A stretch of DNA of 14,224 nucleotides, taken from NCBI GenBank assembly GCA_900549025.1, contig URMZ01000037.1, forward strand, positions 1-14,224, given 5' to 3'. The translations under genes and the position numbers were made by a program. Below, one piece after another: positions 1 through 6,990 of the stretch (its first letter is position 1; each line of letters begins with the position of its first letter). The DNA is from an uncultured Collinsella sp. Its GTDB lineage: Bacteria > Actinomycetota > Coriobacteriia > Coriobacteriales > Coriobacteriaceae. The notes beneath the pieces are model-generated. The model made no database searches and was not told the DNA's origin. It saw nothing but the letters and a program-made list of their open reading frames with translations.

Positions 1-1094
1 CGCTGGCGGGGGAGGGTCTGCTGCGTCAACAAGTGGCGCAACTGGCCGAAAAGCTACGCCGTGAGGGTCTGATGGACGAAGCGCGCAAGCGCCGCATCCC
101 GGTGTTCTGCTCCCGCGTGGCGGTCGTCACCTCGCTTTCGGGTGCCGTAATCGACGACGTCAAGCGCACATTGCGTCGTCGCAACCCGCTCGTCGAGCTC
201 GTCTGCGTGGGTGCCAAGGTACAAGGCGAGGGTGCGCCGACAGAGCTCATTGAGGGCCTGCGCCGCGCCGCTTCCATTACGCCGGCGCCCGACTGTATTT
301 TGTTGGTGCGCGGCGGCGGCTCCTTTGAGGACCTCATGACCTTTAATGACGAGGAGCTTGCCCGCGCGGTGGCGGCTTGTCCCGTGCCCGTGGTGACCGG
401 CATTGGCCATGAGCCCGATACCTCGATTTGCGACATGGTGAGCGACCGTCGCGCCTCCACGCCTACGGCGGCGGCCGAATCGGTGGCGCCGGCTATGACG
501 GAGTTGGCCGATGTGCTCGAGGCGCGCTATCAACGTCTGGGTGCTGCGATGGCATCGATGATTGGGTCGGCCCAGGTCGACCTGGAGATGCTCAACCAGC
601 GCGGTCGTCGTGCCTGGGACACCTATACGGCTCGCTTGGGCGATGCGCTCGATGCGGCTGCGTGCCGCCCGTGCCTCAACGACCCAACTTTTATGCTCGA
701 GCGTCGCGAGTCTGAGCTTGCCCTGACTGCCGATCGTCTGTCCGGCGCCATAGCGCGTTCGGTTGGGGCCTTCCGTTCCAACTTCGAGCGTCTGCCCGAG
801 CGCTTGATCGCAAGCACCTCAGGACTCGATGGCAAGCGCCATGCGCTCACGCTCGCAAGCTCCCGCCTGGAGCATCAGGGGCGCACGATGCTCAGCAAAC
901 CCGCGTCCGACTTGGGCCGTGCGGCGGCCTCACTCGATGCCCTGTCGCCGCTCAAGGTGCTTGCCCGTGGTTATTCCATCGCGTACAGCGATGATGGGGT
1001 GGCTACGAGCGCCAAGACCTTTAAGCCGGGCGACGCCATCCGCGTGCGCATGGCAGACGGTAACGTTGCGGCAACGGTCGATACGGTCGAGTAG
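1..1094 (+). CDS. xseA: Exodeoxyribonuclease VII large subunit, 5' end outside window
   Basis: Catalytic subunit of exonuclease VII, a cytoplasmic nuclease that degrades single-stranded DNA from either end together with many copies of XseB. The frame is open from base 3 without a stop, so the N-terminal OB-fold part lies upstream of the window; about 363 residues are visible. Seen: the family's nuclease-domain signature with FCSRVAVVTS near the start, then RGGGSFEDL (about visible residues 103-111), GIGHEPDTSICD and RASTPTAAAE, then a long helical, probably coiled-coil C-terminal half ending in the typical SPLKVLARGYSIAY segment. The gene ends with TAG at 1092-1094, and xseB follows 42 bases later on the same strand, as is usual for this pair. 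A GTG at 33 is not the true start because conserved sequence continues upstream. Identification is secure. Confidence 0.95.
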   Translation, partial: LAGEGLLRQQVAQLAEKLRREGLMDEARKRRIPVFCSRVAVVTSLSGAVIDDVKRTLRRRNPLVELVCVGAKVQGEGAPTELIEGLRRAASITPAPDCILLVRGGGSFEDLMTFNDEELARAVAACPVPVVTGIGHEPDTSICDMVSDRRASTPTAAAESVAPAMTELADVLEARYQRLGAAMASMIGSAQVDLEMLNQRGRRAWDTYTARLGDALDAAACRPCLNDPTFMLERRESELALTADRLSGAIARSVGAFRSNFERLPERLIASTSGLDGKRHALTLASSRLEHQGRTMLSKPASDLGRAAASLDALSPLKVLARGYSIAYSDDGVATSAKTFKPGDAIRVRMADGNVAATVDTVE

Positions 1095-1136
1095 GCCGCG
1101 TTTCATAGCGATAAACCTTTAGGAAAGGAAACAGAT

Positions 1137-1403
1137 ATGGCAGAGAAGACCCCGGTCGAGCAGCTTACGTACAAGCAGGCCTCGCAGGAGCTGGAGCTCA
1201 TCATTCGCAGCTTGGAGTCGGGCGATATGGAGCTCGAGGAGTCGCTCGAGAGCTATACCCGCGGCGTCGAGCTCCTCAAGAGCCTGCGCACCCGCCTGTC
1301 CGATGCCGAGCAGAAGGTCTCGGTGCTTCTTAAGGACGTCGACGGCAACGACGTGCTCGCCGACGGCGAAGCCGCCAACACGGACGACAACCTCTCGTTC
1401 TAA
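1137..1403 (+). CDS. xseB: Exodeoxyribonuclease VII small subunit
   Basis: Small subunit of exonuclease VII, which binds along the XseA coiled coil. At 88 residues it has the usual family length. Seen: the N-terminal family pattern YKQASQELELIIRSLESGDMELEESLESYTRG (residues about 11-42, two amphipathic helices), then a Lys/Glu-rich helix and an acidic tail. The ATG at 1137 is preceded by a good ribosome site (AGGAAAGGA, about 1121-1129). It is almost certainly co-transcribed with xseA. No internal oddities were seen. Confidence 0.95.
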   Translation: MAEKTPVEQLTYKQASQELELIIRSLESGDMELEESLESYTRGVELLKSLRTRLSDAEQKVSVLLKDVDGNDVLADGEAANTDDNLSF

Positions 1404-1417
1404 CCATCCCGACCAAA

Positions 1418-1423
1418 TATAAT
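1418..1423 (+). promoter_or_regulatory. Possible -10 box for the HIT gene
   Basis: A perfect TATAAT lies between xseB and the HIT gene, 29 bases before the HIT start codon. No convincing -35 hexamer lies 16-18 bases upstream, where the sequence is the end of xseB. It could give the HIT gene a promoter of its own inside the operon, or be chance in a short AT-rich gap. Confidence 0.3.
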
Positions 1424-1452
1424 TGCCTTGGTCTGTGAGAAAGGAACCAACC

Positions 1453-1788
1453 ATGTGTGATTGCATCTTCTGCAAAATTGCCAACCACGAGATCCCCTCG
1501 ACCGTCGTCTACGAGGATGACCAGGTCATCGCGTTCGACGACCTCAATCCCCAGGCGCCGGTCCACACGCTCGTGATCCCCAAGAAGCACTACAGTGACA
1601 TCGCCGATAACGTGCCCGCCGAGACCATGGGCGCCATGGCCCACGCCATCCAGGAGGTCGCCAAGGCCAAGGGTCTGGAGGACGGTTTCCGCGTCATCTC
1701 CAACAAGGGCGTCAACGCCGGTCAGACCGTCATGCACTTCCACATGCACGTCCTCGGCGGCAAGAACCTGGGCGAGAACCTCATCTGA
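1453..1788 (+). CDS. HIT-family (Hint-like) nucleotide hydrolase
   Basis: A histidine-triad protein of 111 residues, the normal size of bacterial Hint-type enzymes, which hydrolyse nucleoside phosphoramidates and acyl-adenylates in the cytoplasm. Seen: N-terminal CDCIFCKIAN with a Cys pair at residues 4 and 7 that may hold zinc in this subfamily, a central LVIPKKHY segment, and the C-terminal triad HFHMHVLGG (His 95, 97, 99), where the middle His is the family's nucleophile. The ATG at 1453 is chosen because it follows the ribosome site GAGAAAGGAA and matches the conserved start; an in-frame TTG at 1423 would add ten unconserved residues. It lies 49 bases after xseB. The physiological substrate cannot be read from the sequence. 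Confidence 0.92.
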   Translation: MCDCIFCKIANHEIPSTVVYEDDQVIAFDDLNPQAPVHTLVIPKKHYSDIADNVPAETMGAMAHAIQEVAKAKGLEDGFRVISNKGVNAGQTVMHFHMHVLGGKNLGENLI

Positions 1789-1829
1789 GGACGCACGGCC
1801 CGTCGCCTTGGCTGCCTTTGGAGTAACCT

Positions 1830-2720
1830 ATGCAGTTTTCTCAACTCGAATACCTTCAAGCGGTAGCGAACTACGGCGGCGTGCGCAAAGCGGCTCGCGC
1901 CGTTCACGTGAGCCCACAGGCTGTCTCGTCGGCAATTAAGAAACTGGAGTCTGAGTATCAGATCGTTTTGCTCAATCGATCGGCGGGGGAGGCTGTTTTG
2001 TCTCCGGCGGGCAGAGAATTTGCGCGTCGTGCACGCGTGATCCTGGCACAAGTCGACGATCTCAAAAAGTACACCCAATCGGGGAACGGTGGCGTTTCGC
2101 CCGACGGCCACTTTCGTCTTTACGTCCCCTGTCTTCACGGGCGGGGGCGTCTTTTTTCCGAAAACTGGTACGACTCGTTTGAAAGCTCGCACCCTCAGAT
2201 TCACCTTGATGTGTGGCATCAGCCAACGGCTACATGCTTTGAATCACTTGTGCTTGGCATTTCGGATGCGGCCATCTCATTTGAGGAACCAAGGGACAGT
2301 GTCCTTTCTTCGAAATACTTGGGTGAAAAGGAGCTCAAGGTTCTTTCGTGCCCAGCGGGTCATCAATCTGTGGGTGCTATGACCGTTCGTGAGTTACTGG
2401 GCGGCAGGTTAGCTGTTCCCATTAATTTGTCGCCCTGTCTCAATGCGATCAATCAATGCCCCGAAGCTCAGCTGGTTAATTTCCGCTTCCGCGACGTCGA
2501 ATACGGAAACAGAGCGCAGGCTGAGTTTCTTCAAGCCGGGGGATTGATATTGGGTTTTTCTGGCTCTTCTCTCGCATCAGATGGGTCGGAAGTGAGCGAG
2601 TACTCTATTGAAGGTTCGCATGACGTAGCCTTGCCCATCTACTTTTGCTATCGACAAAATGCCTGGACCGATCGACACCAGACGGTATTTCTTCACCTAT
2701 TGCGTCATCTTGCTTCGTGA
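1830..2720 (+). CDS. LysR-type transcriptional regulator
   Basis: A DNA-binding regulator of 296 residues, full length for the LysR family. Seen: an N-terminal winged helix-turn-helix (about residues 1-60) with AARAVHVSPQAVSSAIKKLE as the helix-turn-helix region and the usual L-NR plus SPAGREF continuation, then a linker helix and a C-terminal region (about 90-290) in the place of the effector-binding domain. The ligand is unknown. The ribosome site GGAG (1820-1823) is six bases from the ATG. The gene lies 41 bases after the HIT gene but has visibly lower GC and more A/T-ending codons, a character shared only with the transporter downstream. The natural guess is that it controls that transporter, although the two genes are on the same strand rather than divergent, as many LysR pairs are. 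Confidence 0.9.
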   Translation: MQFSQLEYLQAVANYGGVRKAARAVHVSPQAVSSAIKKLESEYQIVLLNRSAGEAVLSPAGREFARRARVILAQVDDLKKYTQSGNGGVSPDGHFRLYVPCLHGRGRLFSENWYDSFESSHPQIHLDVWHQPTATCFESLVLGISDAAISFEEPRDSVLSSKYLGEKELKVLSCPAGHQSVGAMTVRELLGGRLAVPINLSPCLNAINQCPEAQLVNFRFRDVEYGNRAQAEFLQAGGLILGFSGSSLASDGSEVSEYSIEGSHDVALPIYFCYRQNAWTDRHQTVFLHLLRHLAS

Positions 2721-2734
2721 GGCCATTTGGCCTC
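2719..2734 (+). other. Short hairpin at the end of the LysR gene
   Basis: A perfect inverted repeat, GAGGCC-ATTT-GGCCTC, overlaps the TGA stop of the regulator. No T-run follows, so it is not a convincing intrinsic terminator. It may slow 3' decay or mean nothing. Confidence 0.3.
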
Positions 2735-2738
2735 GTGT

Positions 2739-2757
2739 CGTCAAGTGAATGTTGACG
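2739..2757 (+). promoter_or_regulatory. Candidate operator: 19-bp dyad before the transporter gene
   Basis: The two arms CGTCAA and TTGACG are perfect reverse complements separated by GTGAATG. The site lies in the 119-base gap between the LysR gene and the transporter, about 80 bases before the transporter start. The right arm resembles a -35 box, but I see no good -10 box at the correct distance. An interrupted dyad is the form expected of a LysR-family site, although the exact T-N11-A spacing is not present. Binding is inferred only. Confidence 0.35.
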
Positions 2758-2839
2758 CCTTGTAACACATGACTGACGGCTTTGCCCTCATGCTTTTCCA
2801 AGATTCCGATTTAGATTGTTGACTCTTGGAGGGCGGAGC

Positions 2840-4000
2840 ATGAAAAACCGTACGGTTTTGCTTTATATGACGTTTGTTTTTCTGTCGAACTTCAGCACCA
2901 TTTTGTATTTTCTGACGGTTTACCTTGAATTCGTCGGATTCTCGATGGTGGCGATTTCTAGCATGATGATTGCATATCAAGTGAGCAAGTTCATCCCTGA
3001 AGTTCCCACTGGCTATATTGCCGATAGGTTTGGACGAAAGACAAGTGGTCTCGTTGGCGTCGTGGGGATGCTTGGATACTACGCCGCCCTGCTTCTCGTC
3101 CGTTCTCCTCTGCTTTTAATCGGCGCGTTTGCTCTCAAAGGTTTTGCCGCTGCATGTATGAGCGGGTCCATGGAAGCGATTTACATTGACAGCGTCTCTC
3201 TGGACCAGCTCGTAAGGCTTAATGTCGTTGAGCGATTTGTTTTCTATGCCTCTTATGCCCTCTCCGCTTGTGTGGGCGGTTTCATTTCGTCCGCTGGCGC
3301 GTATCTCATTGGTCTTTTGGCAGATATCATCGCAATGGTGTTGACGTTGGTTGTCGTTGTCTGCATTCCTGAGATGCGAAGAGGGGACACTACAGCGACA
3401 CCTAAGCGTGGAATTAGCCCGAAGATGATCGGTGCCGCTATTGCGCGTAACGGCATTCTTCGTTCAGCGTTCATCATGGACTGCTCTCAGGCATTTGCTT
3501 TTGTCGCCCTGGAAGACTTTTTCTCACTGTTGCTTGCGGGTCGCGGAATGAATGCCGTCGCTTCGGGTGTGATCATTGCGGTCCAGCTTCTTGCCTCGGC
3601 CTCCATGGGGCTTATTGTGCCCAGTGTGATTGCTCATGTCGACAAGGGCCGTTTTGCGCGTATTTGCGGCATCGTGCGCCTTTCCCTGGCTGCTCTGTTT
3701 TTGATTCCCTTTACTCCGGTCTATTTGCTGCCCGTGTTCTATGTACTGCAGACGGTCGCGTACTCGTTATTTGCTCCAATTAAATACTCAATTTTTCAAA
3801 ATGCTGTCGATTCTTCGATGCGCTGTTCACTGATTTCGGTCCAAAGCCAGATGGTGGCGGTGGGTGCCATCCTTTTCTATCTGTTCAATGCTGCGTTGAG
3901 CAGCATCGCGGGCATTCGAGTCGTATTGCTTGTTGCGCTCGGGATTTCTTCCCTGGTGTATATCCCCGCGCTATTTCGTCTTACAAGTCAAAGGCCATGA
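2840..4000 (+). CDS. Major facilitator superfamily transporter
   Basis: An integral membrane secondary transporter of about 386 residues with the hydrophobic pattern of 11-12 membrane helices. Seen: helix 1 near residues 5-27, then the MFS motif A in the loop after helix 2 (GYIADRFGRKTSG, residues 58-70), a central polar loop near PEMRRGDTTATPKRG, and a second six-helix half. The ATG at 2840 is preferred because GGAGGGCGGAG lies just before it; an in-frame TTG at 2816 would add eight residues containing that ribosome site. The gene follows the LysR regulator and ends before a strong terminator, so the two form a self-contained unit. Drug or metabolite efflux is plausible, but the substrate cannot be named. 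Base composition is lower in GC than the genes on either side, which suggests later acquisition. Confidence 0.85.
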   Translation: MKNRTVLLYMTFVFLSNFSTILYFLTVYLEFVGFSMVAISSMMIAYQVSKFIPEVPTGYIADRFGRKTSGLVGVVGMLGYYAALLLVRSPLLLIGAFALKGFAAACMSGSMEAIYIDSVSLDQLVRLNVVERFVFYASYALSACVGGFISSAGAYLIGLLADIIAMVLTLVVVVCIPEMRRGDTTATPKRGISPKMIGAAIARNGILRSAFIMDCSQAFAFVALEDFFSLLLAGRGMNAVASGVIIAVQLLASASMGLIVPSVIAHVDKGRFARICGIVRLSLAALFLIPFTPVYLLPVFYVLQTVAYSLFAPIKYSIFQNAVDSSMRCSLISVQSQMVAVGAILFYLFNAALSSIAGIRVVLLVALGISSLVYIPALFRLTSQRP

Positions 4001-4033
4001 GTATTTAGGCACCGATAACTTATATATCAACGC

Positions 4034-4067
4034 AATAAACCCGAGCGCGAGGGCGTTTGGGTTTATT
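4034..4067 (+). terminator. Intrinsic terminator after the transporter
   Basis: The arms AATAAACCCGAGCGC and GCGTTTGGGTTTATT form a continuous 15-bp stem if two G-U pairs are allowed, closed by a GAGG tetraloop. The stem ends in T-rich sequence, and on the opposite strand it ends in a similar A/T-rich run, so it may work in both directions. It separates the regulator/transporter unit from ackA. Confidence 0.8.
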
Positions 4068-4120
4068 ATTGAAGCGTATGTAACCTGGCGGCGCCACACC
4101 GCCTGTTAGTAGGGAGACAC

Positions 4121-5299
4121 ATGAACGTTCTGGTCGTCAACGCGGGATCTTCGACCCTTAAGTATCAGGTCATCGACACCAAGTCCCATAAGGTGTCCGC
4201 AAAGGGCTCCTGCGAGCGCGTCTGCTTTACCGGTGGTACCTTCACCCATGCTGCCAATGGCTCCAAGAAGGTGACCGAGAACATCGAGTTCCCCGACCAC
4301 AAGGTCGCCATCGAGGTCGTCCTGAAGGACCTTGAGGCCAACGGCGTCAAGATCGAGGGCATCGGCCACCGTATCGTTCAGGGCGGTTGGTACTTTGGTG
4401 ATTCCTCCCTCGTCGACGAGGACGTCCTCGCCAAGATTCGCGAGGTCGCCCCGCTGGCGCCGCTGCACAACAACCCCGAGGCCAACGTTATCGAGTACTG
4501 CCTGGAGCAGTATCCCGATCTGCCCAACGTCACGGTCTACGACACCGCTTTCCACTTCAACATGCCCGAGGTCGCCAAGACCTACGCCCTTCCCAAGGAT
4601 GTTTGCGACAAGCTGCACATCCGTAAGTACGGCGCCCACGGCACCAGCTATCGCTACATCTCCAAGAAGGTCGCCGAGATGACCAACGGCGAGGCCCGCA
4701 AGGTCGTCGTGTGCCATATCGGCTCCGGCGCTTCCCTGTGCGCCATCGAGGACGGCAAGTGCATGGACACCACCATGGGCTTGACGCCGCTCGACGGCGT
4801 CATGATGGGCACCCGCTGCGGCTCCATCGACCCGGCTACCGTGTGCTACCTGCAGCGCGAGGGTGGCTACACCTTCGACGAGGTCGACGAGATGATGAAC
4901 AAGAAGTCTGGCCTTTTGGCTGTGACCGGTGGCAAGACCAACGACTGCCGCAACGTTGAGGAGCTCGCCGCTGCTGGTGACCCCGAGGCTCAGCTCGCCT
5001 TCGATATGTTCGTCTACAAGATTGCCGCTAAGGCCGCCGAGATGGCCACCTCCATGTGCGGCATGGACACCCTGGTCTTTACCGCCGGCATCGGCGAGCA
5101 CGCTCCGGCCGTTCGCGCTGGCGTGGCCGATCGTCTGGCCTTTATGGGCGTCAAGATGGATCACGCCCGTAATGCCCTGCGTGGCGACGGCGCTTGGTGC
5201 CTGTCCGCCAAGGATTCCAAGGTCAAGATTTTCGTCATCCCTACGGACGAGGAGTTCATGATCGCTTCCGACGTCGAGCGCATCGTCAACGGCAAGTAA
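4121..5299 (+). CDS. ackA: Acetate kinase, first of two paralogues (diverged)
   Basis: Acetate kinase moves phosphate between acetyl phosphate and ADP, making ATP and acetate in the cytoplasm. At 392 residues it is the family's usual length. Seen: NAGSSTLKY (Asn7), GHRIVQGG (Arg84), APLHN (His116), YDTAFH (Asp141), YGAHGTS (His173), MGTRCGSIDP (Arg232) and IPTDEE near residues 373-378, so all positions known to be catalytic in the Methanosarcina enzyme appear present. Compared with the second copy it differs in three conserved loops: CHIGSGAS for CHLGNGAS (Ser202 for Asn), HGTSY for HGTSH (Tyr177), and GIGEH for GIGEN. The RBS is AGGGAGA at 4111. It lies directly upstream of the second copy, and pta is nearby. 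It is probably a real kinase; a shift toward another short-chain acid is possible but unproven. Confidence 0.93.
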   Translation: MNVLVVNAGSSTLKYQVIDTKSHKVSAKGSCERVCFTGGTFTHAANGSKKVTENIEFPDHKVAIEVVLKDLEANGVKIEGIGHRIVQGGWYFGDSSLVDEDVLAKIREVAPLAPLHNNPEANVIEYCLEQYPDLPNVTVYDTAFHFNMPEVAKTYALPKDVCDKLHIRKYGAHGTSYRYISKKVAEMTNGEARKVVVCHIGSGASLCAIEDGKCMDTTMGLTPLDGVMMGTRCGSIDPATVCYLQREGGYTFDEVDEMMNKKSGLLAVTGGKTNDCRNVEELAAAGDPEAQLAFDMFVYKIAAKAAEMATSMCGMDTLVFTAGIGEHAPAVRAGVADRLAFMGVKMDHARNALRGDGAWCLSAKDSKVKIFVIPTDEEFMIASDVERIVNGK

Positions 5300-5303
5300 T
5301 TGC

Positions 5304-5349
5304 AAGAGGGGAGGGGCTGGACGACCGAGCGCCGTTCGGCCCCTCTTTT
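5304..5349 (+). terminator. Intrinsic terminator after the first acetate kinase
   Basis: The arms GAGGGGCTGGA (5311-5321) and TTCGGCCCCTC (5335-5345) pair with two G-U wobbles, and TTTT follows at 5346-5349. An alternative, longer-range pairing, AAGAGGGG with CCCCTCTT, uses the same right arm. It starts a few bases after the stop codon, so the two ackA genes are probably separate transcripts. Confidence 0.8.
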
Positions 5350-5368
5350 GCGCTCGTTGGGCGATATG

Positions 5369-5411
5369 CTTGATAGCTATTTATCAAGTTGTGATAACTT
5401 CTTATTAAAAT
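5369..5411 (+). promoter_or_regulatory. Promoter/operator region of the second acetate kinase with overlapping TGATA palindromes
   Basis: Two inverted repeats overlap: CTTGATA-GCTATT-TATCAAG (5369-5388) and TTATCA-AGTTG-TGATAA (5381-5397), so TATCAA is shared between three TGATA-like half sites. Possible promoter elements are TTGATA (5370-5375) with GATAAC 17 bases later, or a -10 box TAAAAT at 5406-5411. Upstream of the first ackA the sequence CGATAACTTATATATCA (4013-4029) has a shorter version of the same half sites. A dimeric repressor or activator is inferred; its identity is unknown. Confidence 0.5.
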
Positions 5412-5463
5412 GCGGCCGCCTTAAGGGGTCTGCGTCGACCGTATTGCACTGCAAAGGAGTCTC

Positions 5464-6642
5464 ATGAACGTACTTGTTGTCAACGCCGGCAGCTCAAGCC
5501 TTAAATATCAGCTTTTGGATACCGTTACCCGCGAGGTTTTCGCCAAGGGCAACTGCGAACGTATCGGTTCGGACATGGGCATTTTTGGCCACTCCGAGAA
5601 CGGTGGCGCCAAGCAGACCGAGGAGGTCCCTTTCCCCGATCATCGCTCTGCTATCGCTCGTGTGCTCGAGGAGCTCGAGAAGACCGACTTTACGATTGAT
5701 GGCATTGGACATCGCATCGTTCAGGGCGGCTGGCACTTCGATGATTCCGCAGTCGTCGACGATGAGGTCATGGCCAAGATCCTTGAGGTGGCCCCGCTCG
5801 CTCCGCTGCACAATTACGGCGAGGCTGCAGCAATCGAGTATTGCCGCGAGAAGTATCCGGAGCTGCCCAACGTCGCCGTCTTTGATACCTCGTTCCACAT
5901 GACCATGCCCGAGGTCGCCTACACCTACGCGCTGCCCAAGGACGTTTGCGACAAGTACCACGTGCGCAAGTACGGCGCCCACGGCACGAGCCACCGCTAT
6001 GAGTGGATGATGGCCAAGGAGATCCTGGGTTCGCGCTGCCACCGCCTGCTTTCGTGCCATCTGGGCAACGGTGCTTCGCTCGCTGCTATCGAGGACGGCG
6101 TGTGCCGCGACACCACGATGGGTCTCACGCCGCTCGATGGCCTGATGATGGGCACCCGTTGTGGTTCCATCGACCCGGCCACCGTGTGCTACCTGCAGCG
6201 CGAGGGCGGCTACAGCTACCAGGAAGTCGATGACATGATGAACAAGCAGTCTGGTCTGCTTGCCATCTCGGGCATCTCCAACGACGCCCGCGACATCCGC
6301 ACGCGCGCCTCCGAGGGCGACGAGCGCTGCCTGCTCGCCTTCGATATGTTCGCCTATAAGGCCATGCAGCAGGCCGGTTCCATGATCGCTTCCATGGCGG
6401 GCGTGGACACCATCACCTTTACCGCCGGCATCGGCGAGAACGACTGGTCGATCCGCAAGGCCTTCTGCGACTGCTTTGAGTGGCTGGGCGTACGCATCGA
6501 CAACAACAAGAACCGCGAGGCCGTGGGCAACGGCCCGCAGGTCATCAGTGCCGCCGGTTCCGCCGTCACGGTCATGGTCATCCCCACCGACGAGGAATAC
6601 ATGATCGCCCACGACGTCGAGCGCCTGACCAAGAACAACTAA
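5464..6642 (+). CDS. ackA: Acetate kinase, second paralogue (canonical)
   Basis: Same reaction and length (392 residues) as the first copy, and clearly its relative over the whole length, with many identical blocks such as the stretch from TTMGLTPLDG to CYLQREGGY. This copy keeps more of the family consensus: NAGSSSLKY, GHRIVQGG, APLHN, FDTSFH, YGAHGTSH (His173, His177), CHLGNGAS (Asn202), MGTRCGSIDP (Arg232), FTAGIGEN and IPTDEE. Both copies have GSIDP where many acetate kinases have GDIDP, and RIVQGG where many have RVVHGG. The RBS AAAGGAG at 5453-5459 fixes the ATG at 5464. It has its own upstream palindromes and its own terminator. It is convergent with pta and is likely the main fermentation enzyme, though this is inferred from conservation only. 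Confidence 0.95.
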   Translation: MNVLVVNAGSSSLKYQLLDTVTREVFAKGNCERIGSDMGIFGHSENGGAKQTEEVPFPDHRSAIARVLEELEKTDFTIDGIGHRIVQGGWHFDDSAVVDDEVMAKILEVAPLAPLHNYGEAAAIEYCREKYPELPNVAVFDTSFHMTMPEVAYTYALPKDVCDKYHVRKYGAHGTSHRYEWMMAKEILGSRCHRLLSCHLGNGASLAAIEDGVCRDTTMGLTPLDGLMMGTRCGSIDPATVCYLQREGGYSYQEVDDMMNKQSGLLAISGISNDARDIRTRASEGDERCLLAFDMFAYKAMQQAGSMIASMAGVDTITFTAGIGENDWSIRKAFCDCFEWLGVRIDNNKNREAVGNGPQVISAAGSAVTVMVIPTDEEYMIAHDVERLTKNN

Positions 6643-6664
6643 GGCGCGCATTTGCAAGTAAACG

Positions 6665-6700
6665 AAAGGCCTCCAGAGCAACAGCTCCGGAGGCCTTTTT
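6665..6700 (+). terminator. Intrinsic terminator after the second acetate kinase
   Basis: The arms AAAGGCCTCC (6665-6674) and GGAGGCCTTT (6689-6698) form a perfect 10-bp stem. Inside, GAGC-AACA-GCTC forms a further 4-bp hairpin. A run of five T (6696-6700) ends it. It begins 22 bases after the ackA stop, and is a classic strong terminator. Confidence 0.92.
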
Positions 6701-6848
6701 GCTAGCAGGTGGAAATTCCAGTCCCAAAGTGACCATCGCCGGCAACGCTTGCACTTCCAGCAACGGAACCCGACCATTCAGATTTTTAGCTCCAGCTCGT
6801 AGCCAAGCCGCCGTCCACTCCAGATGCCCTGAATGCCATGTGACGGCA
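6701..6848. other. Intergenic stretch with no recognised feature
   Basis: This is the first part of the roughly 350-base gap between the convergent ackA and pta genes (the rest being the terminator before it and the nested hairpin after it). I see no coding frame with family likeness and a ribosome site, no tRNA shape and no long repeat. It may be decayed sequence or the 3' part of an overlapping transcript. Confidence 0.4.
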
Positions 6849-6975
6849 GGGACCCTACAGGGTAAAGCTCTGAAAACTTTCCGCAGGACGCATGAAACCC
6901 CCGCCGCACGAAGTGCGCAGCGGGGGTTTCATGCATGTCCGAGGACGTTTTCAGAGCTTTACCCTGTAGGGTCCC
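6849..6975 (-). repeat. Long nested hairpin (element A) 3' of pta
   Basis: The outer arms at 6849-6877 and 6947-6975 are perfect 29-bp reverse complements. Inside is a second stem, GCATGAAACCCCCGC (6890-6904) with GCGGGGGTTTCATGC (6920-6934), tipped by CGCAC-GAA-GTGCG. Read on the minus strand (pta sense), the junction between outer and inner stems holds GTCCTCGGAC on the left and GTCCTGCGGAAA on the right. Each outer arm also contains a small palindrome of the form ACCCT-N2-AGGGT. It begins 15 bases after the pta stop. No T-run follows the outer arms, so it is not a plain intrinsic terminator. It may be a transcript 3'-end structure, a bidirectional barrier between convergent genes or a palindromic repeat element. 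Confidence 0.85.
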
Positions 6976-6990
6976 GAGGGGATACGTCAG

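Noticed and set aside
1..1094. Truncated xseA pseudogene
   Set aside because: The missing N-terminus is explained by the window edge; the frame is open from base 3 and the conserved motifs are intact.
2719..2734. Terminator between the LysR gene and the transporter
   Set aside because: The six-base stem lacks a T-run, so it is kept only as a weak hairpin.
4106..5305. Long open frame on the minus strand across the first ackA
   Set aside because: It is the exact antisense of a well-supported acetate kinase. The translation is a Val/Gly/Asp/Leu-rich pattern typical of reverse-strand GC-rich codons, with no family likeness.
5494..6777. 427-residue open frame on the minus strand across the second ackA
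   Set aside because: Same antisense effect. It runs through the ackA terminator and has no ribosome site or domain.
6849..6975. Insertion sequence ends with terminal inverted repeats
   Set aside because: The arms enclose only 69 bases with no transposase, and I see no flanking target duplication. A non-autonomous element is possible but not shown.
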